Shown here: positions 8,573 through 18,600 of the stretch, piece by piece
How the letters are laid out: each line of letters starts with the position of its first letter
Numbering within the stretch: the first letter of the stretch is position 1
Source of the DNA: an uncultured Caldilineaceae bacterium
GTDB taxonomy: Bacteria; Chloroflexota; Anaerolineae; Caldilineales; Caldilineaceae
DNA length: 64,000 nucleotides
Direction of reading: 5' to 3'
Assembly: GCA_951812725.1 (NCBI GenBank)
Contig: OX638330.1
Span: 2,790,001 to 2,854,000 of the forward strand
Position numbers and translations under genes: made by a program
Notes under the pieces: generated by a model
Database searches by the model: none
What the model saw: only the letters and a program-made list of their open reading frames with translations
Told to the model about the DNA's origin: nothing

Positions 8573-11407
8573 ATGCGCGGCCGAACAGTCATTCTTACCC
8601 ACGAAAACGCTGATTTCGATGCGCTGGCATCATTGCTAGGCGCAGCTTTGCTGTACCCGCAAGCGCTGCCTGTTCTACCATGGAAACTTAAGCGAAACGT
8701 CCAGGCTTTTCTGTCCTTGTATCGGAACCAGTTCCCCTTCATCGAGCCTCGGCATTTGCCGCGCGGCCGCGTTGAATTGGCGATGTTGGTCGACACACGC
8801 AAGTTCAACTCGGTGAAGGGAATGGACGGAAGCACACGGCATCTGGTCATTGACCATCACACGGCGACCGAGCCTCTGCCTTCGGGTTGGGAGGACTGGC
8901 AAGAGTCGCTGGGCCCACACACATCGGGCGCAAACGCTACGCTTCTGATTGAACGGCTGATGCACCAGAACACGGGACTGTCTCCGATACAGGCAACCTT
9001 GTTGGCGCTGGGGATTTATGAGGACACCGGCAGCCTGCTGTACCCGTCGACAACGCATCGAGACATTCGCTGCGCCGCGTGGTTGGTGGAGCAGGGCGCC
9101 CGCCTGGATGTGATGCGCCGATTCCTGCACTTTCCTCCCACTGCCGCACAGCAGGAACTGACAAAGCTTTTGGGTGAGCAGGCCGAGAATCTGAATGTCG
9201 CAGGACAGAACGTCCTGCTCGCTTTCGCGAATGCGCCTGACTACGAAGACGAACTCAGCGGGCCGACACACAGACTGAACGAACTCTTCAACCCGGATGC
9301 GCTGTTTGTCGTCGTCAATCTTTCCGATCATGTTCAGGTTGTGGCACGAAGCAACACAGACGCGGTAAACGTAGGTCAGATAGCCGAACTTCTCGGGGGA
9401 GGGGGCCACAAACGCGCAGCGGCGGCGCTCTTGCAGGGGGCAACTCTGAATGAGGTGCGAGAACGCATCGCAAGCCTGCTTGAGGAGCACGCGCACACGC
9501 CTGCAAATGTTGCACACATTATGAGCCGGGGACGGATTCATACTCTGGACGATGAGATGACGGTCGCTGAGGCAATGGAGTTGATGCAGCGTTACGGCCA
9601 CGAAGGATTCCCTGTCTTGGAAAGGGGCGACGGCGGCGCAAGATTAGTCGGGATTCTTACACGGCGAGAGGCAGACCGCACCCTCAGCCATCGTCTGGGG
9701 TCGCTGCCGGTCCATAAGGTAATGCGGGAAGGCGACTACACAGTTCGAGCGGATGTAACGGTCAGCGCGCTTCACCGGATCATGATCGAGAGCGGTTGGG
9801 GACAGATTCCGGTCGTGGACGGTGCAGGCGAGATGATAGGCATTGTTACTCGGACGGATCTGCTGAAGCTCTGGGGAGAGGACGCGGAAGCGGCGACACA
9901 GATCCCGGATGTAAGCCGCGAGCTCGAGCGGATTCTTACGGACAGGCAGCATAGGCTCTTGTGGATAGTGGGCGAGACGGCGGCCGAAAGCGGGAATGCC
10001 GTTTACGTCGTGGGCGGTTTTGTGCGGGATCTCTTGCTGGGGAGACTCGACAGCGACGGCAGAACGGGATCAGTGGACATGGACCTGGTGGTCGAGGGCG
10101 ATGCTATCGACCTGGCGGAGCGCATGCAGAGCAGGTACGGCGGGCGCATTGTTACCCATGCGCGTTTCGGCACGGCAAAATGGATTCTGGACGAGTCCGG
10201 CCATCCGCTGACCAGCCCGGAGTTGCTTGCAACCGGCGGCAACGGGGACCGGCACGACTTGCCCGACCACCTCGATTTCGTTACGGCACGCACTGAGTTT
10301 TATACGGAGCCAACAGTCTTGCCGACGGTGGAACAGGGAAGCATCAAGCTGGATCTGCACCGGCGGGACTTCACGATAAACACGCTGGCAGTGGCACTGA
10401 CACCGGACCGTTGGGGCGACTTGCTTGATTTTTACGGCGGTCTGACTGACTTGCGGACAGGGAAAGTGCGAGTCTTGCACAGTCTGAGTTTTGTGGATGA
10501 CCCGACCAGAATCCTGCGCGCTGTACGCTACGAGCAGCGGTTTGACTTTCGCATTGAATCACGCACGCAGGAGCATCTCCTGGACGCGGCGCCGCTGCTG
10601 GAGCGGGTGACGGGAGCGCGAATTCGGCAGGAGTTGGATCGGATCTTTCTGGAGGCAAGACCGGAGGTTGTCGTTCTGCGCCTGGAAGAGTTAGGAATTC
10701 TCAAGCAGATTCATCCTGAATTACGGGCAGGCACTGCATATGCCAAACGCAGCGCATCGTTGCGTAGAAGGTTAGAGGAAAGTATCCCAGCTGAAGTTCG
10801 ACCAGAGGCGGGTAGGGTTGACTACGATACCGCAAAGAGCCAGGGTCCGAGCAGTGCTGCGGGGCGGACAGAGAGGAGGGGCCTGCCCGATCAGTTCCCG
10901 CTGGACGGCACGCCCATAGAACGTCTCTATTGGGGGCTGTTGATTTATGATTTACTTCCAATAGCATCGGGCAGCAGTGATGGGCCGTCCCAACTGGAAA
11001 AGGAACTGAGCAAACGGTTGAGACTGCGCGGCAGAACTCAGCGGTTGATGCGCCAACTCCGGACGGCCAAGGCAGGGGTGCCACAGTTGACAGCTCGCAA
11101 ACAGCGACCGAGCACGATTGTCGCCCTGTTAGACCGGGCGCAACCAGCTGTGTTGCTGCTTCTTTCGGTGCTGGAGGATAGCCCGTTGGTGAGGGAGAGG
11201 CTACGGTGCTACGCGCAGACATGGCGGCACATTCATACTTCTGTGGATGGAAGCGACCTGAGACAGTTGGGATTGAAGCCGGGTCCGGAATACGGCCGCA
11301 TTTTGCGCAGGTTGCGTGAGGCACTGCTGGATGGAGAGATCGAAGCAGGCGCGGCTGAACTGGAGTTGGCAAAGTCGATCATAGGCAATAAACTGGCGGC
11401 AGCCTAA
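8573..11407 (+). CDS. CCA-adding tRNA nucleotidyltransferase fused to DHH and CBS domains
   Basis: A 944-residue fusion. Residues about 1-200 are a DHH phosphoesterase domain (ENADFD and the IDHHT triad at 94-96). About 200-310 is DHHA1 (LLGGGGHKRAAAALL), and about 317-435 is a pair of CBS domains starting at MSRGRIHTLDD. From about residue 478 comes the class II nucleotidyltransferase head, VVGGFVRDLLLG with the metal-binding VDMDLVVEG, then RRDFTINTLAVAL and the RILRAVRYEQRFDF region that reads tRNA. The C-terminal third is the family's helical body. It should add CCA or A to tRNA 3' ends; the DHH part may be a nuclease or nanoRNase and the CBS pair may sense adenine nucleotides. This domain order is known from deep-branching bacteria. 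Confidence 0.9.
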   Translation: MRGRTVILTHENADFDALASLLGAALLYPQALPVLPWKLKRNVQAFLSLYRNQFPFIEPRHLPRGRVELAMLVDTRKFNSVKGMDGSTRHLVIDHHTATEPLPSGWEDWQESLGPHTSGANATLLIERLMHQNTGLSPIQATLLALGIYEDTGSLLYPSTTHRDIRCAAWLVEQGARLDVMRRFLHFPPTAAQQELTKLLGEQAENLNVAGQNVLLAFANAPDYEDELSGPTHRLNELFNPDALFVVVNLSDHVQVVARSNTDAVNVGQIAELLGGGGHKRAAAALLQGATLNEVRERIASLLEEHAHTPANVAHIMSRGRIHTLDDEMTVAEAMELMQRYGHEGFPVLERGDGGARLVGILTRREADRTLSHRLGSLPVHKVMREGDYTVRADVTVSALHRIMIESGWGQIPVVDGAGEMIGIVTRTDLLKLWGEDAEAATQIPDVSRELERILTDRQHRLLWIVGETAAESGNAVYVVGGFVRDLLLGRLDSDGRTGSVDMDLVVEGDAIDLAERMQSRYGGRIVTHARFGTAKWILDESGHPLTSPELLATGGNGDRHDLPDHLDFVTARTEFYTEPTVLPTVEQGSIKLDLHRRDFTINTLAVALTPDRWGDLLDFYGGLTDLRTGKVRVLHSLSFVDDPTRILRAVRYEQRFDFRIESRTQEHLLDAAPLLERVTGARIRQELDRIFLEARPEVVVLRLEELGILKQIHPELRAGTAYAKRSASLRRRLEESIPAEVRPEAGRVDYDTAKSQGPSSAAGRTERRGLPDQFPLDGTPIERLYWGLLIYDLLPIASGSSDGPSQLEKELSKRLRLRGRTQRLMRQLRTAKAGVPQLTARKQRPSTIVALLDRAQPAVLLLLSVLEDSPLVRERLRCYAQTWRHIHTSVDGSDLRQLGLKPGPEYGRILRRLREALLDGEIEAGAAELELAKSIIGNKLAAA

Positions 11408-11474
11408 GCAGGGCCGCCCGCCAGGCCTTTGGGTGGTTGGGGTTCAAGTTCACTTCAATACGAGGAAAGGTACG

Positions 11475-12641
11475 ATGAAGATAACAGCTATCCGACCGAT
11501 TTTTGCGCAGGGTGAGCGCCGCACATTTGTCTTTATCAAGGTTGAGACTGATCAGCAGGGGCTGGTCGGGTGGGGCGAGGCTTCAGTAGAAGGCAAGCCG
11601 CGGGCGGTGGCCGGTTGTGTCCAGGACATGGAGCCGATGATCCTGGGCTTTAACCCTCTTGAAGTTGAATTGTGCTGGCAGGTTCTGTACCGGAGCGGGT
11701 TCTGGCGGCAAGGGATCATCGGCCTGTCGGCTCTTTCAGGCATTGACCAGGCATTGTGGGATATCAAGGGCAAAGAGGCAGGCAAGCCGATCTATGAACT
11801 CCTCGGCGGCAAGGTGCGGGATCGGGTACGGATGTACACACACTTCGGCGGAGACACGCCGGATTCGATGGCGGAGAGCGCTATGTCGAAAGCGGCCAAG
11901 GGTTGGAACGCGGTCAAAACGGTTCCTGTGCCGATTACCAACATCCTGGACGGTCCGCGTGTTCTGGATGAAGCTGAGGCCGGCCTAAGAGCTGTGCGGG
12001 AAGCGGTTGGCAATGACGTGGACATATTGTTGGACATGCACGGTCGGGTGACGCCGCAGATGGCGATCCGCTTCGCGCAGCGATTTGAGCAGTATGAGCC
12101 GTTTTTCATGGAGGAGCCGGTGCAGGCAGAGAACCCGGCGGCGATGGCGCAAGTAGCCAGAGCGACCAGCATTCCGATTGCCACAGGGGAGCGTCTTTTT
12201 ACCCGATGGGGCTTCCGCGAGATTCTGGAGACCGGGGCTGCCAGCCTGTTGCAGCCAGACGCTTGCCACGCAGGAGGCATCAGCGAGGTCCGCCGCATTG
12301 CAGCGTTGGGGGAGGTCTATTACGCAGGCCTGGCCCCACACAACCCTTACGGCCCTATATCGACGGCGGCCTGCGTCCATGTGGATTTCGCGACGCCCAA
12401 CTTCGTAGTACAAGAGATGGTAGACCCCGATGACATGCCGCTTTCGATGACTGAATTCGTCGTGGAGCCCCTGACAGTCGTGGACAGCCATGTCCTGCCG
12501 CCGAACAAACCGGGATTAGGCGTTGAAGTGGACGAAGCGGCTTGTGCCCGCCATGCTCCGGACTTTAATGCGGCGGAAGTGCGAAACTCCTATCAGTCCT
12601 ACCTAGCTCGCCACAGTGACGGCGGCATCGCCGATTCCTAG
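11475..12641 (+). CDS. Enolase-superfamily sugar acid dehydratase (galactonate dehydratase-like)
   Basis: A 388-residue mandelate-racemase/muconate-lactonising enzyme, probably dehydrating a sugar acid. The capping domain begins MKITAIRPIF. The barrel shows the metal ligands in DILLDMHGR (Asp and the catalytic His), FFMEEP (Glu) and IATGERLF (Glu), and the second catalytic histidine in APHNPYGP. This pattern is that of D-galactonate and mannonate dehydratases (DgoD/ManD group); the exact substrate cannot be read. I chose the ATG at 11475, which has AGGAAAGG 5 bases upstream, over the longer open frame from 11433. Confidence 0.85.
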   Translation: MKITAIRPIFAQGERRTFVFIKVETDQQGLVGWGEASVEGKPRAVAGCVQDMEPMILGFNPLEVELCWQVLYRSGFWRQGIIGLSALSGIDQALWDIKGKEAGKPIYELLGGKVRDRVRMYTHFGGDTPDSMAESAMSKAAKGWNAVKTVPVPITNILDGPRVLDEAEAGLRAVREAVGNDVDILLDMHGRVTPQMAIRFAQRFEQYEPFFMEEPVQAENPAAMAQVARATSIPIATGERLFTRWGFREILETGAASLLQPDACHAGGISEVRRIAALGEVYYAGLAPHNPYGPISTAACVHVDFATPNFVVQEMVDPDDMPLSMTEFVVEPLTVVDSHVLPPNKPGLGVEVDEAACARHAPDFNAAEVRNSYQSYLARHSDGGIADS

Positions 12642-12700
12642 TCCTCAATCGTGCCCTGCGGGGCGAGAAGTCTTTCATCTAACCGGCGCGGAGTAGCCCA

Positions 12701-13981
12701 ATGGCCCCAATTCTCTCCGGCAAACGCATCATGCTCGGCATCAGCGGCGGCATAGCTGCCTACAAGTCGGTGACGCTGGCCAGCCGCTTCACACAGGCCA
12801 ACGCATTGGTGGACGTGATAATGACCCACTCGGCGGCCAAGTTCGTTGCTCCTGTGACATTTCAGGCGATCACGCAGCGAAGTGTGGCGACCGATACTTT
12901 CGAGTTCTGGCACGACGCCGGACGGTTGCGGATCGGCCATGTAGCGCTGGCCCACGCGGCTGATTTGTTCATCATTGCGCCGGCCACTGCCCACACGATA
13001 GCCCGCCTTGCTCTCGGGTTGAGCGACGATCTGCTGAGTATCACGGCGCTTAGCTACAAGGGTCCGATGCTTTTGGCGCCGGCGATGGAGACCAATATGT
13101 GGACCCATCCGGCAACAATGGGCAATGTCCAGACTTTGCGCAGTTGGGGCGTCGACTTCATTGGCCCGGCGGAGGGAAGGCTGGCGTCGGGCGAAGTGGG
13201 GGAGGGCCGGGTCGCGGAGCCGGAGGAGATTTTCGAGGTTGCTTGCAAGGTGATCGGACGGGGCGGCCCCCTGGACGGACTGCGAGTGGTGATCACAGCC
13301 GGCGGCACACGTGAGCCGATAGACCCGGTGCGATTTATGGGCAACCATTCGACAGGCAAGATGGGAGCGGCTTTGGCGCGGGCAGCGCGTGATCTGGGTG
13401 CGGAAACGGTGCTTGTCCACGCGCCGCTGGCTGTGCATCCTCCTGGCGGGGTGGCACTGGTGCCGGTTCATACCGCCCAACAGATGTATGCGGCGGTGAT
13501 GGAGCAGCTGCCACAGACGGATGTCCTGATTGGCGCGGCGGCGGTGGCCGACTACCGCCCCACCAGCAGCTCCAACCAAAAGCTGAAGAAGTCAACAGGG
13601 CAGCAGGTAATCTCGCTTGAGAGGACGCCCGACATTTTGCACACGGTTGGCCAACACCGTGAGGAGAGCAGGTCAGGTCCCAAGCTGGTCATTGGGTTTG
13701 CGGCGGAAACTGATGATCTTGAAGCCAACGCCATCGATAAACTGAAGCGCAAGAACCTCGACCTGGTCGTATTAAACGACGTGAGCGCGCCCGACAGTGG
13801 ATTCGCGGTGGACACCAACCGAGTTACATTGTTTGAGCGGGACGGCAACCGCGAGGCTTGGCCGTTAATGAGCAAGGATGAGGTTGCACAGGCGATATTG
13901 CAGCGCGTTGTCGTCCGGCTGGGGCGGCTCGGCTGGAAAAGGCCGAAGCCCGAAGCCGCGGACGACCAGGCCTATATCTGA
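12701..13981 (+). CDS. coaBC: Bifunctional phosphopantothenoylcysteine decarboxylase / phosphopantothenate-cysteine ligase
   Basis: It performs two successive steps of coenzyme A synthesis: joining cysteine to 4'-phosphopantothenate and decarboxylating the product. The N-terminal flavoprotein half (about 1-190) has GISGGIAAYKS, the active-site histidine region and APAMETNMW. The C-terminal synthetase half begins at about 195 with VITAGGTREPIDPVR and FMGNHSTGKMG, then AAVADYRP and the KLKRKNLD substrate lysine region. At 426 residues it is full length. GGAG lies 8 bases before the ATG. Confidence 0.95.
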   Translation: MAPILSGKRIMLGISGGIAAYKSVTLASRFTQANALVDVIMTHSAAKFVAPVTFQAITQRSVATDTFEFWHDAGRLRIGHVALAHAADLFIIAPATAHTIARLALGLSDDLLSITALSYKGPMLLAPAMETNMWTHPATMGNVQTLRSWGVDFIGPAEGRLASGEVGEGRVAEPEEIFEVACKVIGRGGPLDGLRVVITAGGTREPIDPVRFMGNHSTGKMGAALARAARDLGAETVLVHAPLAVHPPGGVALVPVHTAQQMYAAVMEQLPQTDVLIGAAAVADYRPTSSSNQKLKKSTGQQVISLERTPDILHTVGQHREESRSGPKLVIGFAAETDDLEANAIDKLKRKNLDLVVLNDVSAPDSGFAVDTNRVTLFERDGNREAWPLMSKDEVAQAILQRVVVRLGRLGWKRPKPEAADDQAYI

Positions 13982-14038
13982 CATACTGACATCGAGCCAG
14001 ACATTCGCCGCTTAGTCTTACGAATAGAACAGTCCGAC

Positions 14039-14884
14039 ATGCCTCTCACAGACAGACAAGAACGAGAAATCGCCGGCGCGCTGAGGGATATCGATCCGAC
14101 GCAGATTGCCGTCACCCGCACATTGACGGCTTCGCAGCGCGCCCAACAAGGGCTCTCGATGATTCGAATTGCGGAGGAGGTGGCAGCATACCGCACCCGC
14201 GCGCGGATACCAGAAATGTCGCAAGGAAAGGCGCTCGGACTCGCCCGAAAGACTTGGACAGACAAGAGGGAGGCGGTGGTGACTGACCCCGAACAGGAGT
14301 TTGGTAGTTTCGTACGCGAAGTCCTTGACGCGTTGGAAGAAGTAGGCGTCCAATATTTGATAGGAGGGGCCGTAGCTGTATGGGGGTGGGGAGAGGCCCG
14401 AACCACCAGGGACTTCAATGTTGTCGTGGATCTGCCTCTTGAGCAGATGGCCCGTTTTTCCGATTCGCTGAGAGAAAGGGAGATGTTGGTCCCGGTCGAA
14501 GTGATGCTCGATCTCTACATGTCGCCGGCGGACTTGCCCATCAACGCCATCCACATGCCTACGGGCTATAAGCTGGAAATATTCTTGTTGCGGCCAGACG
14601 ATCCACTGCGGGCAGTCGCGTTACAGCGGCGCCTTTTGGTCGACTTCGGCCCCAATATTGGTGAAGCCTACGTTCATTCTCCGGAAGACCTGATCCTCTA
14701 TAAGCTGCAGTACTACAGGCTGAACAGCCAACCTAAACACATCCGTGATATTGGCAGCATCATCGCGATGGTTGGCGATGCCAGCCTTGAGCATGACTAT
14801 TTGACGCAGTGGATTGACCGGCTGGCGTTGCAAGAGATTTGGCAAGAGATCCAAGAACAGATGTCGCGGTCAGGTCGTCAATAG
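14039..14884 (+). CDS. Nucleotidyltransferase-fold protein with an N-terminal helical extension
   Basis: A 281-residue protein of unclear function. Residues about 95-250 look like the DNA polymerase beta nucleotidyltransferase superfamily as found in AbiEii or MNT-type proteins: YLIGGAVAVWGWGEARTT followed by RDFNVVVDL, and later VHSPEDLILYKLQYY. Active members usually carry D-x-D after the GG helix; here the second acid is replaced by Asn (DFN), so it may be inactive. The N-terminal 90 residues are charged and helical with no recognisable domain. Its 3' end overlaps the convergent gene ending at 14878 by 7 bases. Such genes are often accessory or toxin-antitoxin related, but no partner is obvious. 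Confidence 0.6.
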   Translation: MPLTDRQEREIAGALRDIDPTQIAVTRTLTASQRAQQGLSMIRIAEEVAAYRTRARIPEMSQGKALGLARKTWTDKREAVVTDPEQEFGSFVREVLDALEEVGVQYLIGGAVAVWGWGEARTTRDFNVVVDLPLEQMARFSDSLREREMLVPVEVMLDLYMSPADLPINAIHMPTGYKLEIFLLRPDDPLRAVALQRRLLVDFGPNIGEAYVHSPEDLILYKLQYYRLNSQPKHIRDIGSIIAMVGDASLEHDYLTQWIDRLALQEIWQEIQEQMSRSGRQ

Positions 14885-15585
14885 GGCGGCTCCGCGGGGC
14901 CATCATAGGCGCACATGCCTATACGCGGTGAGTTCACAACTGGTAGGGTCATCTCATCGTCATGTTCATGCTTGTCCAGATGGTGAACACACAAGAAGCA
15001 GTCTTCGCCTTCCCATAGGCACTCGGAGCAGATCCATTCGGCCTGTTGGCCGCAGACCATGCAGCGCGTCTCGGGTGGATGGTTGCGCGCCATCAGGCGG
15101 ATGGGCTTGCCGCTCCATTTTCCTGAGCGGACAGTTTGGGCGGAAATCTTCAGTTCGGTAGTGGTGCCGAGGTCATATTCGTACTCTGCTATGGTCCCTG
15201 GTCGAAGGACGCTGCCAATTTGGGCGTTTGTCGACTTTGTTTCACCAATTGACCACTCTTCCTCAGGCTCTCTCTCATAATAGATTTCGTTGATGAGAAA
15301 CTGGCTGAGGTGGCTGCAGCAGTCCAACCAGATGACCCGCAAATATTCATCTAACTCGTCCAGCGTCGCCCGACCAGAGATCTCCAAGTGCAGCCAGTAG
15401 TTGCTGTACCAAGCATCCTCCACAAGCAAATGACAGATCTCCTGCGCTCGCCCCGGCCTCTTTGCATCAGTCTCAAACGTGCTGGCCCGTACTGCACACG
15501 TTTGCAGATGGCGAGTCATGCCCCACCGCGTGTACTCCTTGCCACAGTAGACGCAGTTTCCTCGGGTCGCTTTCTTACGCGGCAT
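14878..15585 (-). CDS. pRiA4b ORF-3-like domain protein with zinc-binding ends
   Basis: A protein of about 235 residues. The N-terminus carries a C2H2-like finger (CVYCGKEYTRWGMTRHLQTC). The middle, from WLHLEISGRATLDELDEYL to CCSHLSQF, matches the plasmid pRiA4b ORF-3-like domain, and the C-terminus holds further Cys pairs (CMVCG, CSEC, CLWEGEDCFLC) and histidines. Its function is not known; members are widespread and sometimes linked to mobile DNA. The ATG at 15585 follows GAGAAGAGGTG. The longer open frame to 15642 abuts the stop of the upstream alpha-2-macroglobulin gene on the same strand, 57 bases away, so they may share a transcript. Confidence 0.65.
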   Translation of the reverse strand: MPRKKATRGNCVYCGKEYTRWGMTRHLQTCAVRASTFETDAKRPGRAQEICHLLVEDAWYSNYWLHLEISGRATLDELDEYLRVIWLDCCSHLSQFLINEIYYEREPEEEWSIGETKSTNAQIGSVLRPGTIAEYEYDLGTTTELKISAQTVRSGKWSGKPIRLMARNHPPETRCMVCGQQAEWICSECLWEGEDCFLCVHHLDKHEHDDEMTLPVVNSPRIGMCAYDGPAEPPY

Positions 15586-15642
15586 TTTTGTCACCTCTTC
15601 TCCGGCCTTGAGTGTATGGGCCAGACCTAGCCCAGGCGTCAC

Positions 15643-18600
15643 CTACTCTTCAGGCTCCTCAACAACAACCCAATCCGTTCCCGTCCGGCCGAAGGTCTCC
15701 GGCGCGTACATTTCTTCTGCCTTGGCGGGCGGCGCTACGAAGGCGCCGGGTGTGGTGGCCCTGGCCAGGTAGCTGTATTCGTAGACACCTGCCCATAGGT
15801 AGGAGGTGAATGCCTCGGCTCGTTCGTCACGCAGGTTTTGATGTTGATACCAGCTGCCAAGCCACCGTCGTTTGCCTTGGGGCCTGTTCTGGTCGATCGG
15901 CAGGTCGGCGGTCACGGCCAGTTCCGGGTTAATGATTTCCAGGCCGGCTGGCAGCGGGTCTGCCAGAGCAACGTGGACGCGCCGAGAGGACGCTGCCATT
16001 GTCAGCCTCACTCGCACGCGGGCACCGGCACGAATGTGCCAGACACCGTCATCATCGCGGCGTACGTCATCGGGATCGTCCACTGCTTCGTAGATGCGCT
16101 CGACGGTGAAGCCGTGATCGGCCGGATCCAGGATCAGGCTCGTGGGGGCATAGCGCAGGCCCAGGCGATAATAGAGCCGGCCCTGTCCTTCTTTCTGGAG
16201 GATCAGAGGCAAGTCGCCCTGCGCGGTGGTCGCAGTATCGCGGACGAACTGCATTGGCAAGTCAAGATTGACATTTTCGGCGGAGCGCCCCTGGAAGGCC
16301 TGGCCGCCGGCATACTGGTCGCCCAACCAGATTCTGGCGACGAAGTCGGGCGTTTGGGATTCAAACAGGTTGAAATACCGGTCCATGGCCAGCAGCACCC
16401 ACACGTTTTCCTGCGTGTTACCCCAGCGTCCGGCGGTACGATGACCCAGCAGTCCCCGCACCAGCTTGGTGATCAGGTCGCTTTCCGGCTGATCGACGAC
16501 AAGGGCCTCCAACAGGACGGCGTCGGCGCGGCGGCTGGAATGGAGCAGCAGGTAGTCGTCATCGCTGTAGCTGGAGGCGACGGTGGCGGCGCCGGCGGTC
16601 TCGGTGACTCGGTTGTTGAGGAAGCGACGCATTTCAGAAACGGTTGATTGCGAGGGCGCATCGTCGGTCAAGACGAAGAGCAGCCAGCCGACACTCTCCA
16701 GCGACAGGTTCTCCAGGCCCTCCTCGCTTACCAGCGCGCGCGCCTTGGATGGATCGTCGTCGTTGAGAAGTTTGCGAACATAGAGCGCGTAGGAAGAGAG
16801 ACTTCGCCGGGCATCGTCACTGTACCAGGAAGGGATCTGCTGCTCGATGTTGCGAAGATAGTCGAGGGAACGGCTCAGCATGTCTTCGGATACGGAATAT
16901 CCTTTCAGGCGGGCGCGGGCCAGGGCGTGGGCCACGTGGACGCTGTGGTAGGGCCAGATTTCACCCCCTCGCCGCCAGATGGGGAAACCGCCGCCGTAGT
17001 CCTGCAGAGCCGCCAGTGCTTGTAGGTCGCGCTCAATGGTGCTCTCCAGCTGTTCGGGGGACGGCAGACCTTCGGCCTTGAAGGCGGTCAGGACATCGCG
17101 GAGCGCGGCCACTGCGAGCATACGGGAAGCGATCTGCTCGGAGCATTCGTAGGGGTAGCGCACGAGGTAGATGAAGGCGTCCGTAAGTGCTTGAAGGGCC
17201 GTGGAGGAAAGTGTCACTTCCAGGCCGCCGTAGTTTGGTACGGCGTCGGCAGGGGGCCGCAGGGGCTGCAGGACGGCGCCGCTTTCGTCGATTTCGCCAT
17301 AGACAGCGAAGGCTTCGGTGGTGGCGGGGGTAAACACTGGCAGACTGATCTCGGCCGCGTCGGCGGTGGCGGGCTGGTTGGTGTCGATTGCGCCGAACTG
17401 GAAGCGGGCTGTGCCAGCGCTGGCCGTCTCAGTTGGGAAGCGCACTTCTACCCGGTCGTTAGCGGGGATGGTTACGGCGTAGCCCGCGGCTACATTCGTT
17501 CCGTTCCCTGGCGATACATTGGCGTTAGTCGCGCGGACTATTGCGTGTATTTCCATCGGCTCGTCGGTCTGGTTTTGCAGGACGACTGGCAGCTCAAAAC
17601 TATCGCCGAAATTCAGGAAACGCGGCGCGGAGGGCCGCACCATGAGCGGCAAACGTGCAGTCAGGCTGGATTCGGCCGTGCCGAAGAAACGGCCACCGGA
17701 GACCGCTACCACCATCACCCGGTAGCGGGTCAGGTTGTCCGGCAGCGTGACCGTCACGCTGGCCTGGCCGTTTTTGTCGGTAAGTACCTCGGGCGCGAAC
17801 AGGGCCAGCGGATCATAGTTGAGCCTAAGGCGAATTGGCTGCCCCTCGCCGCCATCGGCAGCTGACTCTTCGGCCATATCCTGGTCCATAGCCATTGCCG
17901 CCATTGCCTCCGGCGCTGCTTCCGCACCTCCCATGGCCATAGACGTAGATCTGGACTGCTTCATCGACTCCGAAGGCTGCGGGGTCGCAGAAGGCGCCGG
18001 CGTTTCCCTCTGCAACGACTGAGGGCTTGCAAGCAGGAGGTCGGCTCGATTGTGATGATCGCCGACGCCGTCACCGCGCTGGCTGTAGAATACGCTAACC
18101 GGGTCGATCAGCTGATAGCCGGTCAGAGCAAGAATTGCTTCATCGACAACAACCAGGGCAAACTCGGCTCCGGTCACGGGCTCGCCGTCAGCGTTGCGCA
18201 CGGTTACATCGATGGTCGTCTCTGCGCCTGGCTCCAGGCGTTCGGCCTGGGGTACGGCATCAACTTGCAGGGTGCGGCTCAAGGGAGGAATCGAGAGGTT
18301 GAGTCTGCCGCGGGCGTAGGCGGGGCGGGGGGGTACGTCAGCGAGCGCGTTGCCAGCCTCGTCCACGCGCTCGGCGGCGCCAACCAGATCCACTTGCACG
18401 TGAATGTTGGGAATGTACTGCTCCTCGATGAGCACGTGCAAGGTGTGGGTCGGCCCGTCCATGGTAAACCGCTCGCTGGACACGAGGCCACCTCGTCGCA
18501 GGGTCAGGAGACCTTCTGCAGGGAAGAAGGGAGCCTGAACCAGGATTTGCGCTTTGTCGCCAGGGGCAAATTGTTCGCCATCGGGAATGAGTTGCAGGTC

